DNA from: Pseudomonadota bacterium
GTDB lineage: Bacteria > Pseudomonadota > Gammaproteobacteria > Xanthomonadales > Xanthomonadaceae
Direction of reading: 5' to 3'
Assembly (NCBI GenBank): GCA_018240435.1
Contig: JAFEFT010000024.1
Location: forward strand, 1-59,679
Length of the DNA stretch: 59,679 nt
Positions 1 to 11,412 of this stretch are shown in pieces. How positions within the stretch are numbered: the first letter of the stretch is position 1; each line of letters opens with the position of its first letter. Both the position numbers and the translations under genes were made by a program. A model generated the notes under the pieces. It was not told the DNA's origin, did not search any database, and saw only the letters and a list, made by a program, of their open reading frames with translations.

Positions 1-163
1 TCCTGCGCACACTGTCAAAGATCACGAGGCCTCAACCCCTGCCTCTACCCCTGTGCGCATCTCGCGCCGGGGAGCCGCACACTATACAGCCTTCTCGACA
101 AACGTCAACACCTTAGGCAGGAAAAGTTCGCCCGGACGCAGCAAGCGTTCGCCACCGGCGCGA

Positions 164-2143
164 TCAGGTACCTCGCAACAACGCTCCGATGGCGTCCAGA
201 TGGGCGCGCGCGCGTTCCCGTCGGGCCTGCCCGTCGCGCGCCGGGTCGTCGCCATCGCGATGCAGGTCGGCCGCCGGCAGTTCATCGAAAAACCGGCTCG
301 GACGGCGCGCCTCGATCGCGCCGAAGCGTTTGCTCTGGCGGCTGTGCGACAGGTACAGCGCCTGCTTGGCACGGGTGACGCCGACGTAGAACAGGCGTCG
401 CTCTTCGTCCAGCCGGCCCTCGTCCAGGCTGGCTTCGTGTGGCAGCGTGCCGTCTTCGCAGCCGACGATGAACACGCAGGCGAATTCGAGCCCCTTGGCC
501 GCATGCAGGCTCATCAGCCGCACGGCGTTGCCGGGCTCGCCACGATCGGCGTGCGCCAGCAATGCCAGTTGCGCGGCCAGCGAACCCGATGATGGCGAGG
601 CGCCCTCGAACCACTCGGCCAATTCGTCCAGATGCCCCTTGCGCCGCGCAAACTCGGCCTCGCCCTTGCATTGCGACCGCAACGCCGCGAGCAGACCGCT
701 GGCCTCGGCGGTACGTCGGCACAGCTCCGCCGGCGACAGTCGCTCGGCCTGTTCACGCAAGCGGGCAATGATGTCGGCGAATTCGGCCAGCCCGGCCGCT
801 GCGCGCGCCGGCAGCGCCTTGAGCAAGCCGATCTGCATCGCCGCCCGCGCCAACGGCAGATCGGCGTGCCGCGCCAGTTCGGCCAACTTGGCCAGGGTGC
901 CGGCACCGACTTCGCGTCTGGGCGATGCCACGGCGCGCAGGAAGGCGGCATCGTCATCGGGATTGGCCAGCACCCGCAACCACGCCAGCAGATCCTTGAC
1001 CTCGCCACGATCGAGGAAGGCGGTGCCGCCGGTGAGGTGATAGGGAAGACGCAGCAACTGCAGGGCCTTTTCCAGCGGCCGCGACTGGTGGTTGCCGCGG
1101 AACAGGATCGCGAAATCGCCCGGCTGCAGTTTGCGCGCGTTGCGCAGATAGTCGATTTCGGCGGCGACACGCTGCGCCTCGGCCTCGGCGCTTTCGCAGG
1201 CCAGCACGCGAATCGGCGCGCCCTCGTCCAGACGGCTCCACAACTGCTTGGGATGCGCGTGCGGGTTGTGCGCGATCAGCGCATTGGCCACGCGCAGGAT
1301 GCGCGCCGAACAGCGATAGTTCTGCTCGAGCTTGATGATGCGCAGGCTTGGATAATCGCGGGCGAGCGCGTCGAGATTTTCCGGATTGGCGCCGCGCCAG
1401 GCGTAGATGCTCTGGTCGTCGTCGCCGACACAGGTGAGCTGCCCACGGCGGCCGGCCAGCACTTTCAGCAAGCGGTATTGGGCGCCGTTGGTATCCTGGC
1501 ATTCGTCGACCAGCAGATGGCGGATGCGTTCGCGCCACGCGGCGGCGAGCCCTTCATCGCCTTCGAGCAGCTGCAGCGGCAGCCGGATCAGGTCGTCGAA
1601 ATCGACCGCATTGAACGCCGTCAGCCGCTCCTGATAGCGTGCGTAAATGCTCGCCGCCTCGCGTTCGCGGCCACTGCGCGCCTGTTCGGCGGCCTGTGCC
1701 GGCGACAGGCCTTCATTTTTCGCTCGCGACACCAGTTGCCGCAGCGCCTCCACCGCGTCCGGGCGCGCGCCCGCACCGGCCAGTTCGCGGATCTGCGCCA
1801 GCGCGTCGTCGGCATCGAACACCGAAAAGCCGCGGCGCAAGCCGGCGCGTTCGTGTTCGATGTGCAACAACCGCAGCCCGAGCGCGTGGAAGGTGCAGAC
1901 CGTCAGGCCCTCGCCGGCATCACCGCGCAGCAATTTGCCGACCCGCTCGCGCATTTCGCGCGCCGCCTTGTTGGTGAACGTGATGGCGGCGATGTGCGTC
2001 GGCGCCACCGCGTGCGCACGCACCAGATGCGCGATCTTCTCGGTGATGACGCGGGTCTTGCCGCTGCCGGCGCCGGCCAGCACCAGCAGCGGGCCATCGA
2101 CGTGGCGCACGGCGGCGAGTTGGTCGGGATTGAGCTCGGGCAT
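164..2143 (-). CDS. rep: ATP-dependent DNA helicase Rep (UvrD/PcrA superfamily I)
   Basis: This is a superfamily I 3'-5' DNA helicase that clears replication forks. It has 659 residues, close to the family's usual length of about 670. Walker A (GAGSGKT) is at residues 24-30, the Q-motif-like LNPDQLAAV is at the N-terminus, and the Walker B LLVDECQDT and the DDDQSIYAWRGA motif follow. The C-terminus carries the helicase motifs SLHAAKGLEF and LFYVGVTRAKQ. The frame stays open upstream to 2812, but homology starts at MPELNPDQ, so the ATG at 2143 is chosen. A second, longer paralogue (uvrD) lies at 43153. The shorter length and early motifs favour Rep here; a PcrA-like name is possible. Confidence 0.9.
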   Translation of the reverse strand: MPELNPDQLAAVRHVDGPLLVLAGAGSGKTRVITEKIAHLVRAHAVAPTHIAAITFTNKAAREMRERVGKLLRGDAGEGLTVCTFHALGLRLLHIEHERAGLRRGFSVFDADDALAQIRELAGAGARPDAVEALRQLVSRAKNEGLSPAQAAEQARSGREREAASIYARYQERLTAFNAVDFDDLIRLPLQLLEGDEGLAAAWRERIRHLLVDECQDTNGAQYRLLKVLAGRRGQLTCVGDDDQSIYAWRGANPENLDALARDYPSLRIIKLEQNYRCSARILRVANALIAHNPHAHPKQLWSRLDEGAPIRVLACESAEAEAQRVAAEIDYLRNARKLQPGDFAILFRGNHQSRPLEKALQLLRLPYHLTGGTAFLDRGEVKDLLAWLRVLANPDDDAAFLRAVASPRREVGAGTLAKLAELARHADLPLARAAMQIGLLKALPARAAAGLAEFADIIARLREQAERLSPAELCRRTAEASGLLAALRSQCKGEAEFARRKGHLDELAEWFEGASPSSGSLAAQLALLAHADRGEPGNAVRLMSLHAAKGLEFACVFIVGCEDGTLPHEASLDEGRLDEERRLFYVGVTRAKQALYLSHSRQSKRFGAIEARRPSRFFDELPAADLHRDGDDPARDGQARRERARAHLDAIGALLRGT

Positions 2144-2241
2144 GGCGTGGCGGACAGGATCGGACGGTACAGTGTAGCCGCCGCCCGCAACGCCGATTCG
2201 CGCACGCGCACGCATCACCGCGCGGCGCACGCGGGCGTGGC

Positions 2242-5046
<2,805 letters not shown>

Positions 5047-5146
5047 GATCAGCCGCCGCCGGCGCGCGGGCACGGCCCGCGCCGCGCAGATGGGGCCTGC
5101 GCGCCATCGCGCCGGGTCGTCGCGGCGAGCGCCGGCATCACCCCAC

Positions 5147-5710
5147 TCACTCCGGCCGCAATTCCGCCAGCAGGAACAAGCGCGCCTTCTGCCAGTCGCG
5201 GCGCACGGTGCGCTCGGAACAACCCAGCAACTCGCCGATCTGGACTTCCGACAACCCGGCGAAGTAACGCAACTCCACCACCTGCGCCAGCCGCTTGTCG
5301 GTCGCGGCCAGTTTCTCCAACGCGTTGTCCAGGTGCAGCATCTCCTCGCCCAGCTCGATGCCGGCGGTGATGTCCTCGGGCAGGTCGGTGACCCGCTGCT
5401 GGTCGCCGCCGCGCTTCTGGCTCAGGCGCTGGCGGGCGTAGTCGACCACCACGCTGCGCATGGCGGTGGCGGCATAGGCGAAAAAATGCGCGCGGTCGGC
5501 GAACTGCGCGTGCTGGTTGCGGATCAGCTTGAAATACGACTCGTGCACCAGCGCCGTGGTGTCGAGCGTGCCGCCACGCTGCCCATGCAGTTGCCGGCGC
5601 GCCATCGCGTGCAATTCGCGATACAGCGCGGCCAGCACGGTGTCGAGCGCCGCGCGGTCGCCGCCGCGCGCCGATTCGAGCAAGGTGGTGATGTCCGCGT
5701 CCGCCGCCAT
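5147..5710 (-). CDS. ECF-type RNA polymerase sigma factor (TIGR02999-like, kinase-associated)
   Basis: This 187-residue sigma-70-family factor has regions 2 and 4 only. Region 2 includes TTALVHESYFKL and YAATAMRSVVVDYAR. Region 4 ends with an HTH (LSEVQIGELLGCSERTVRRDW). The ATG at 5710 has a near-perfect Shine-Dalgarno (AGGAGGGATC), which outweighs the longer open frame upstream to 5926. No anti-sigma factor gene is adjacent. The neighbour is a Ser/Thr kinase, as in the ECF43/kinase pairs (EcfP/PknT of Vibrio), where threonine phosphorylation activates the factor. Thr51/Thr52 in the TTALVHE motif are candidate sites (inference). Confidence 0.88.
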   Translation of the reverse strand: MAADADITTLLESARGGDRAALDTVLAALYRELHAMARRQLHGQRGGTLDTTALVHESYFKLIRNQHAQFADRAHFFAYAATAMRSVVVDYARQRLSQKRGGDQQRVTDLPEDITAGIELGEEMLHLDNALEKLAATDKRLAQVVELRYFAGLSEVQIGELLGCSERTVRRDWQKARLFLLAELRPE

Positions 5711-5729
5711 GATCCCTCCTGAGAAGGCG

Positions 5730-5735
5730 ACTATA
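5730..5735 (-). promoter_or_regulatory. Candidate -10 element for the ECF sigma gene
   Basis: On the minus strand TATAGT sits about 20 bp upstream of the sigma factor ATG, with the AGGAGG ribosome site between. No convincing -35 is visible in the GC-rich DNA upstream. It may be housekeeping or autoregulated. Confidence 0.35.
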
Positions 5736-5940
5736 CCGCCCCGGAGCCACCGCTTCCCGTCTGCCGTGGCAAGCGCAAGCCGACGCGACTGCGATCCGTG
5801 ATGCGAGCTGACGCTGGCACTCGGCGCATCGCCCCTGCGCAAGCGCGATCCCGGTGCGTTCGGGCGACGAGGCGGCGCCGCCGAAGGCAAGTCGCCGCCC
5901 ACGCCATCGTACCCATCTGTCCTCATCCCTCCGAATCAGT

Positions 5941-5946
5941 GATAAT
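5941..5946 (+). promoter_or_regulatory. Candidate -10 element for the cytochrome c gene
   Basis: GATAAT, preceded by GT, stands out in GC-rich DNA about 70 bp upstream of the cytochrome c ATG at 6016. It matches the sigma-70 -10 consensus in five of six bases. The -35 region is poor. Confidence 0.4.
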
Positions 5947-6015
5947 CCGCGCTTGCTGCGCCCCTGCAGGGGCCTCCGGGCAGGGCGGCGGCATCGAAAT
6001 CGACGGGAGTCCTGG

Positions 6016-6807
6016 ATGAGTCTGAAGCGCACCTTGGGCGTCGCCGCCCTGCTTGCCGCCACCGCCGCACTGGCACAATCGCCCACCGGTACGCCGGCGA
6101 CGACCTCGGCCCTGCCGGCCGCGCCGGCACCCGCGCCAGTGGCGCTGGCCGATGCCCACGCCACCGGACACCCCGGCGACGCCCAGGCCGGGCAGGCCAA
6201 GGCCGGCGTCTGCGCCGCCTGCCACGCCATCGACGGCAACTCGACCGACCCGCAGTATCCCAAGCTCGCCGCCCAGCAAGAGCGCTACATCGCCCGCCAG
6301 CTGGCCATGTTCAAGGATGGCGAACGCGACAATCCGATCATGCTGCCAATGGCCAGCGCGCTGTCGCCGCAGGACATGCGCGACATCGGTGCGTATTTCG
6401 CCAGCCAGAAGGTGCTGCCGGGGGTGGCCGACGACACCGTCATCAAGAGCGGCCCCAACGCCGGCAAGAAGTTCTACATGGTCGGCCAGCAGCTCTATCG
6501 CGGTGGCGATGCGGCGCGCGGCATCCCGGCCTGCATGGCCTGCCACGGCCCGACCGGCGCCGGCAATCCCGGCCCGGCCTATCCCACCATCGGCGGCCAG
6601 CACGCCAAGTACGTCGCCGCCCGGCTGACGGCGTTCCATGGCGGGCTGGTGCTGGGCAAGGGCGATTGGGCCAAGCCGGAGATGGCACAGGTCGCCAAGG
6701 GTCTGACCGACGAGGAAATCCAGGCGCTGGCGACCTATGTCGAGGGTCTGCATCCGGCTGCCGACGATGCCGGCAGCAAGGCCGGCAAGACCGCGGCGGC
6801 GCATTGA
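6016..6807 (+). CDS. Diheme cytochrome c (cytochrome c4 type)
   Basis: This exported 263-residue protein has a signal peptide (MSLKRTLGVAALLAATAALAQ) and an Ala/Pro-rich linker. It has two class I cytochrome domains, each with a heme site: CAACH in the first half and CMACH in the second. Conserved PMA and YPTIGGQHAKYV segments fit cytochrome c4, a periplasmic electron donor to terminal oxidases. The start at 6016 places the signal peptide at the N-terminus; the open frame upstream is uninformative. It is followed by two DsbA-like genes on the same strand, an order familiar from Xanthomonadales. Confidence 0.9.
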   Translation: MSLKRTLGVAALLAATAALAQSPTGTPATTSALPAAPAPAPVALADAHATGHPGDAQAGQAKAGVCAACHAIDGNSTDPQYPKLAAQQERYIARQLAMFKDGERDNPIMLPMASALSPQDMRDIGAYFASQKVLPGVADDTVIKSGPNAGKKFYMVGQQLYRGGDAARGIPACMACHGPTGAGNPGPAYPTIGGQHAKYVAARLTAFHGGLVLGKGDWAKPEMAQVAKGLTDEEIQALATYVEGLHPAADDAGSKAGKTAAAH

Positions 6808-6914
6808 ACCTTCGCCGCGCCGGCGTGGTCAGCACGCAGGCGCGACGTACATCGCCGAGGTACGGCGACCGGTTTGCCGGCAGCGCACCGCGAACATTCC
6901 ATGAGGATCCACCC

Positions 6915-7742
6915 ATGACCATCCGCCGCACCCTGGCGCGTACCGCCCTATTGGCCTCGGCGTTGCTGCTGGCCGCCTGCAATTCCGGCAACGACACGAC
7001 CGGCAATGGCGCCGCCTCGGCATCGCCGTCGACCGCCAGCCCGACAGCCGCATCGTCGGCGACGCCCGCCGACGCCAGCACGGGCGCCGCCACCAGCACC
7101 ACGACGGATACCGCCGATGCCAGCCGCCCGCCGCCGCCGGTCGGCTTTCCGCCCGGCCCGACCCCGCAGGAAGGCAAGGACTACGCCCTGATCGACACCC
7201 CCGACCTGCCCACCGGCGACAAGGTGCAGGTCACCGAGGTATTCGGCTACGGCTGCCCGCATTGCAACGCGCTGCAGCCGCACCTGGCGGCGTGGGAGAA
7301 GAAACTGCCCACCGACGTGCAGTTCAATTACATGCCGGCCGCCTTCGGGCCGGGCCCGGCGCATTGCTGGGATGAGTTCGCGCGTGGTTTCTACGCCATG
7401 CAGGCGATGGGCGTGCCGCTCGCGAAGTTCCACGATGGCGTCTACAAGGCGGTCTGGGCCGGCGCCGGCTTCACCGGCGATTGCAGCATCGTGCCCAAGG
7501 CCTTCGCCAGCTTCGGCGTCGACCCGCAGGCATTCAGCGCGACCGCGCAAAGCTTCGCCGTCACCGCCAAGGTCGGGCAGGCGCACGATCAGATCCTGCG
7601 CTGGGGCATCGATTCGACGCCGACGGTGATCGTCGATGGCAAGTACCGCGTGCTCGAACAGGTCGACAGCGGCCCGGACGGCATGCTGCACACCATCGAC
7701 TGGCTGATTGCCAAACAGCGGCCGTTGCACGGCAAACACTGA
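6915..7742 (+). CDS. DsbA-family thiol:disulfide oxidoreductase, predicted lipoprotein
   Basis: This 275-residue protein starts with a lipoprotein signal (LLASALLLAACNS, lipobox LLAAC). A low-complexity Ala/Ser/Thr linker follows. The DsbA thioredoxin domain carries the redox motif GYGCPHC and the cis-Pro segment SFGVD...DSTPTVIVDGKYR. It probably introduces disulfides while anchored to an envelope membrane. The next gene is a paralogue without lipobox and with CPIC in place of CPHC. The CPHC motif matches classical oxidising DsbA. The two are probably co-transcribed with the cytochrome gene. Confidence 0.87.
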   Translation: MTIRRTLARTALLASALLLAACNSGNDTTGNGAASASPSTASPTAASSATPADASTGAATSTTTDTADASRPPPPVGFPPGPTPQEGKDYALIDTPDLPTGDKVQVTEVFGYGCPHCNALQPHLAAWEKKLPTDVQFNYMPAAFGPGPAHCWDEFARGFYAMQAMGVPLAKFHDGVYKAVWAGAGFTGDCSIVPKAFASFGVDPQAFSATAQSFAVTAKVGQAHDQILRWGIDSTPTVIVDGKYRVLEQVDSGPDGMLHTIDWLIAKQRPLHGKH

Positions 7743-7804
7743 CGCCCATGGCCGGCTGACGCCCAGCGGTGCCAGCCCGTCCGGCCCGATTCGACGGAGG
7801 CTGC

Positions 7805-8479
7805 ATGACTTCCCATCGCTCCACCGCATGGATCGCTGCACTGGTGCTGGCGATGCTGGCGGCGCTGCTGCTCGCCGCGCCACCGGCCGATGCCGCCACC
7901 GCCCCGGTCGAAGGCACCGACTACTTCCTGATCGACAACCCGGCGCCCGTCCGCGGGGCCAAGGTCGAGGTGGTCGAGGTGTTCGGCTACGGCTGCCCGA
8001 TCTGCGCCCGCTTCCAGCCATTCCTCGACGCCTGGGAAAAGAAACTGCCGCGCGACGTCGATTTCTCCTACCTGCCGGCGGCCTTCGGCCCCGACCCCGA
8101 TCACTGCTGGGACGATTTCGCACGCGCCTACTACGCCGCCCGCACGATGGGCCTGAAGGGCAACATCCACGATCGCATCTACAAGGCCAAGTTCGAACAA
8201 GGCCGGATCGAAACCTGCGACGCCATCCCGGCCGTCTTTGCCGATTTTGGCGCCGATCCCGGGGATTTCGCTTCCACCATGCGCAGTTTCCCGGTTACCG
8301 CCGCGGTCAGCCGCGCCCACGACCAAGCACTGCGCTGGGGCGTCGACGGCACGCCGTCGATCGTCGTCGATGGCAAGTACCGCGCCGGCATGACTCGCAG
8401 CGGCGGCCCGGAAGGCCTGCTGCGCACGGTCGACTGGCTGATCGCCAAGCAACGCCCGTTGCACCGCGGCAAGCGTTGA
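7805..8479 (+). CDS. dsbA: DsbA-family thiol:disulfide oxidoreductase, soluble periplasmic
   Basis: This 224-residue paralogue of the preceding gene has a cleavable signal peptide ending near ADA. The redox motif is GYGCPIC and the cis-Pro loop is GTPSIVVDGKYR. The start at 7805 follows a clear ribosome site (CGGAGG about 6 bp upstream). The CPIC dipeptide differs from the CPHC of the upstream copy, so redox potential and substrates may differ (inference). Tandem DsbA genes beside cytochrome c4 are typical of this bacterial group. Confidence 0.87.
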   Translation: MTSHRSTAWIAALVLAMLAALLLAAPPADAATAPVEGTDYFLIDNPAPVRGAKVEVVEVFGYGCPICARFQPFLDAWEKKLPRDVDFSYLPAAFGPDPDHCWDDFARAYYAARTMGLKGNIHDRIYKAKFEQGRIETCDAIPAVFADFGADPGDFASTMRSFPVTAAVSRAHDQALRWGVDGTPSIVVDGKYRAGMTRSGGPEGLLRTVDWLIAKQRPLHRGKR

Positions 8480-8522
8480 AGCCGCGATGCGCGACATCGT
8501 TGCCGGCGCGAGGCGGTTGACG

Positions 8523-9320
8523 ATGCCCGGCCAGCGCCTGCGCCTGCTCAGCTGCAACATCCAGGCCGGGTCGAGCACCCAGCGCTACCGCGACTACGTC
8601 GCGCGCAGCTGGTCGCATGTGCTGCCGGCCGGCAAGCGCGACAACATCGCCGCCATCGCCCACCTGTGCAGCGAGTTCGACATCGTCGGCTTGAATGAAA
8701 GCGACGCCGGCAGCCTGCGCTCGGGCTTCACCAACCAGACCCACCGCATCGCCGAGCTGGCCGGGATGCCCTACTGGAGCCACCAGCCCAATCGCCGCGT
8801 CGGCCGCATCGCGCACAGCGCCAACGGCCTGCTCAGCCGCCACCAGCCCGTCGAAGTGCTCGATTACGCCTTGCCAGGGCGGGTCGGTGGTCGTGGCGCG
8901 TTGATCGCCCATTTCGATCACGCCGGGCAGCGGCTGACCATCGCCATCGCCCACCTGTCGCTGGGCGTGCGCTCGCGGCAGTTGCAGATCGACTACCTCG
9001 CCGAACTGCTCGCCGAGGCGCAGCACGTCGTATTGATGGGCGATTTCAACTGCGGCCCGGAAGCGCCGGAGATGCAGCGCCTGTATCGCAACACCCGCCT
9101 GTGCCCGCCATCGAGTTTCGTCGCCACCTTTCCAAGCTGGAAGCCGATGCGCGCACTCGACCACATCCTGTGCAGCGCCGACCTGCTCGCCGACCCGCCG
9201 CGCGTCCATCCCGCCGGCCGCTCGGATCACCTCGGCATTGCGCTGGATATTTCGATACCGAGGCGGGAAGAGGCTGGCGCGCCCGAGCCGAAAGGAGGTG
9301 CGCGTGGCATTGACCAATAA
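8523..9320 (+). CDS. Endonuclease/exonuclease/phosphatase (EEP) family hydrolase
   Basis: This 265-residue metal-dependent phosphodiesterase-fold enzyme shows the EEP signatures: LLSCNIQAG at the N-terminus, IVGLNESDAGS (metal-binding Glu), VLMGDFNC, ALDHILCS and RSDHLGI (catalytic His). The substrate is unknown. No signal peptide is seen, so it is probably cytoplasmic. The ATG at 8523 is preferred to 8487 because the family begins directly with (R)LRLLSCN and a GAGGCGG element precedes it. The last 17 bases overlap the start of the Fic gene, so the two are likely translated together. Confidence 0.82.
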   Translation: MPGQRLRLLSCNIQAGSSTQRYRDYVARSWSHVLPAGKRDNIAAIAHLCSEFDIVGLNESDAGSLRSGFTNQTHRIAELAGMPYWSHQPNRRVGRIAHSANGLLSRHQPVEVLDYALPGRVGGRGALIAHFDHAGQRLTIAIAHLSLGVRSRQLQIDYLAELLAEAQHVVLMGDFNCGPEAPEMQRLYRNTRLCPPSSFVATFPSWKPMRALDHILCSADLLADPPRVHPAGRSDHLGIALDISIPRREEAGAPEPKGGARGIDQ

Positions 9321-9909
9321 GCTCGGCATCACCGATCAGGTTGCGTTGGCGAGGGCGGAAGAAAAGCTCAGCAAGCAGAAGGCCAAGCAGCTGCATGACT
9401 CGGGGGATATCGCCCGGATGGAAGTCGGTACCTTCGCCGGATTGGCCGATATCCACGGCTATCTGTTCGGCGATGTTTACGACTTTGCCGGCAAGGTCCG
9501 CGAGGTGAACATCGCCAAGGGCGGGTTCCGCTTTGCGCCGTTGATGTATCTCGAGCAGGCCTTGCGCCATGTCGATGCGATGCCGCAAGGCAGCTTCGAT
9601 GAAATCATCGAAAAATACGTGGAGATGAACATCGCCCATCCCTTCCGGGAGGGCAATGGGCGTGCCGTGCGCATCTGGCTGGATCTGATGCTGAAAAAGC
9701 AGATCCGGCAGGTCATCGACTGGAACCGCGTCGACAAGGAGGAATACCTGTCGGCCATGCAGCGCAGCGTGGTGAAGGATGTCGAAATCAAGGCCCTGCT
9801 CGGGGGCGCACTCACCGACCGCATCGACGATCGCGCCGTGTTCATGACCGGCATCGATGTCAGCTACCACTACGAAGGCTATGGCAAGTTCAGAACCGAA
9901 GAGCTGTAG
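9304..9909 (+). CDS. Small Fic-domain protein, class III type (AMP transferase)
   Basis: This 201-residue Fic protein probably transfers AMP or another nucleotide monophosphate to a hydroxyl side chain. The active-site motif HPFREGNGR is at 112-120. A C-terminal inhibitory motif (S/T)xxxE(G/N) is present as SYHYEG at 187-192, which defines class III Fic proteins held in check in cis (as in Neisseria NmFic). The GTG at 9304 is chosen because an AAAGGAGGTG ribosome site precedes it. It overlaps the upstream EEP gene by 17 bp. No FicA-like antitoxin is next to it. Target unknown. Confidence 0.88.
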   Translation: MALTNKLGITDQVALARAEEKLSKQKAKQLHDSGDIARMEVGTFAGLADIHGYLFGDVYDFAGKVREVNIAKGGFRFAPLMYLEQALRHVDAMPQGSFDEIIEKYVEMNIAHPFREGNGRAVRIWLDLMLKKQIRQVIDWNRVDKEEYLSAMQRSVVKDVEIKALLGGALTDRIDDRAVFMTGIDVSYHYEGYGKFRTEEL

Positions 9910-10038
9910 CGCCAGGCGGCTTCATGAAATGCATGTGCTGCTTTGCCTGCCGGCATTCGCATGGCGATGCCTGCGTCGATCGCGCAGCCATCGCCGAACG
10001 TAGACCCCCGCTCGGTCCGCACGGCGATGCGGCAAGCC

Positions 10039-11412
10039 TCACTGCCGGAAAAACGGCGGCGCGCTCAGCCCTTGCGCCTGCATGCGGGCGGTGATGGCGG
10101 GCGCCTCGTCGGCGCGCAGCGGGCCGATGTGGACGCGCCACATCGACTGCGTGCCGATCTGCACCGGGATCAGTTGCACGCGCTCGATGCCGGCCTGTTG
10201 CAGGCGCTGCACCATGCGCTGCGCGTTGGCCTGATCGCCGAAGCTGCCCACTTGCAGGAAGCCGATCGTCGCCGGGTCGATGCTCGCCGCGGCCGCAGTC
10301 GGTGGCATTGCGGCGGCGTTTGCCGGGATCGCCATGGGCGATGGCGAGGCCGCCGGTGATGGCGAATTCGCGGCGACCGCGGGCGTCGATGTCGTCAGCG
10401 CCGCGGTCGACGATGTCGACGCCGTGGCAGCGCTCGGCGGGGTCGTCACCAGCGGCCCACGCGCCGCGTCGACGCGCACGCTGGAGGTCGCAATGCCTGA
10501 TGCCGCGGCTTGCGCTGGCGTCGGTGCGGTGACGGCCGGCATCGTTGACGATGTCGTCGCGACGGGCGGCGTGACGGCGTTCGCCGGTGGCGGCGGCAGC
10601 GGCTTGTCGGCGAAGGCGGCGATAGCGTCGGGATACGCGGGCTTCGGCGCCGGCGTCGCGGCGATCGCCGGCGTGGCCGCTTTCATCGCCGCGGACTTGC
10701 TGGCGACAGCGTTCGCCGATGGCGCAACGGTGCGCGGCGGCGATGTGCGCGCGGTGTTCGTCGCATCCGCCGGTAACGGCATTCCGGTGTCGATGCCGCG
10801 CACTTCCACCCGCGCGGTGCCGTGCACGTTGACGCCGAGCTTGATCGCGGCGGCGTAGGACAGATCGATCAGGCGGCCATCGTGGAATGGGCCGCGATCG
10901 TTGATGCGCACGATCACGCTGCGCCCGTTTTCGAGGTTGGTCACGCGCGCATAGCTGGGCAGCGGCAGGGTGCGGTGGGCGGCGGAAAACTGCGCCAGGT
11001 CGTAGGGTTCCAGGCTCGAGGTGACGCGACCGTCGAACTTGGTGCCGTACCACGAGGCGATGCCGACTTCGTCGTAGCCCGCCGCGCTGGGCAGCACGGT
11101 GTAGCTCTTGCCGAGCACGGTGTAGGGCGAGCGGTTGCCGTAGCGCGCGAGCGGTTCGGGATGCGGCACCGGCTCGGGCAGTTTTTCGACATCCGGCGGC
11201 ACCGCCGGCGCGCCATCGGCCACGCCCGGCGCGTACAGGCCACCGGGCGTATACGGCCCGAGCGGGCGCCAGGGCTTCTTCGCGGCCTTGCCGGTCGCCG
11301 CTGGCGGCGATGGCTTTGGCTTTTCACCGGCGCAGCCGACCAGCCACAGCGCCGCCAGTGTCAGCGCGGCCGCACGCAACGCCCGGCCCGGCTGAAGAAC
11401 GCCTGCGCTCAT
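10039..11412 (-). CDS. rlpA: RlpA-family septal lytic transglycosylase, lipoprotein with SPOR domain
   Basis: This 457-residue outer-membrane lipoprotein (lipobox LVGC near residue 26) cleaves glycan strands of peptidoglycan lacking stem peptides. The double-psi beta-barrel RlpA domain spans about 110-205, with GIASWYGTKFDGR and RINDRGPFHDGR containing the catalytic Asp. A long Ala/Thr/Pro-rich linker follows. The C-terminal SPOR domain (about 377-455) targets septal glycan. Its start overlaps the stop of mltB by 4 bp (ATGA), so the two wall hydrolases form one operon with translational coupling. Confidence 0.92.
   Translation of the reverse strand: MSAGVLQPGRALRAAALTLAALWLVGCAGEKPKPSPPAATGKAAKKPWRPLGPYTPGGLYAPGVADGAPAVPPDVEKLPEPVPHPEPLARYGNRSPYTVLGKSYTVLPSAAGYDEVGIASWYGTKFDGRVTSSLEPYDLAQFSAAHRTLPLPSYARVTNLENGRSVIVRINDRGPFHDGRLIDLSYAAAIKLGVNVHGTARVEVRGIDTGMPLPADATNTARTSPPRTVAPSANAVASKSAAMKAATPAIAATPAPKPAYPDAIAAFADKPLPPPPANAVTPPVATTSSTMPAVTAPTPAQAAASGIATSSVRVDAARGPLVTTPPSAATASTSSTAALTTSTPAVAANSPSPAASPSPMAIPANAAAMPPTAAAASIDPATIGFLQVGSFGDQANAQRMVQRLQQAGIERVQLIPVQIGTQSMWRVHIGPLRADEAPAITARMQAQGLSAPPFFRQ

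Larger units (their letters stand above)
5711..6015. other. Divergent intergenic region, about 305 bp
   Basis: This gap separates the minus-strand sigma factor gene from the plus-strand cytochrome gene. It holds the ribosome site and -10 of the sigma gene at its left end, and a plus-strand GATAAT at 5941-5946 at its right end. The middle contains GC-rich sequence with no gene, RNA or repeat that I can recognise. Confidence 0.5.

Noticed and set aside
164-592. Long open frames on both strands opposite the Rep gene and many other genes
   Set aside because: GC-rich DNA gives long antisense frames. Their products lack motifs and are Arg/Ala/Pro-rich, while the opposite strand carries clear family proteins.
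10280-10858. Ala/Val-rich frame opposite the rlpA linker
   Set aside because: It is the antisense of the low-complexity linker of RlpA and has no ribosome site or motif.
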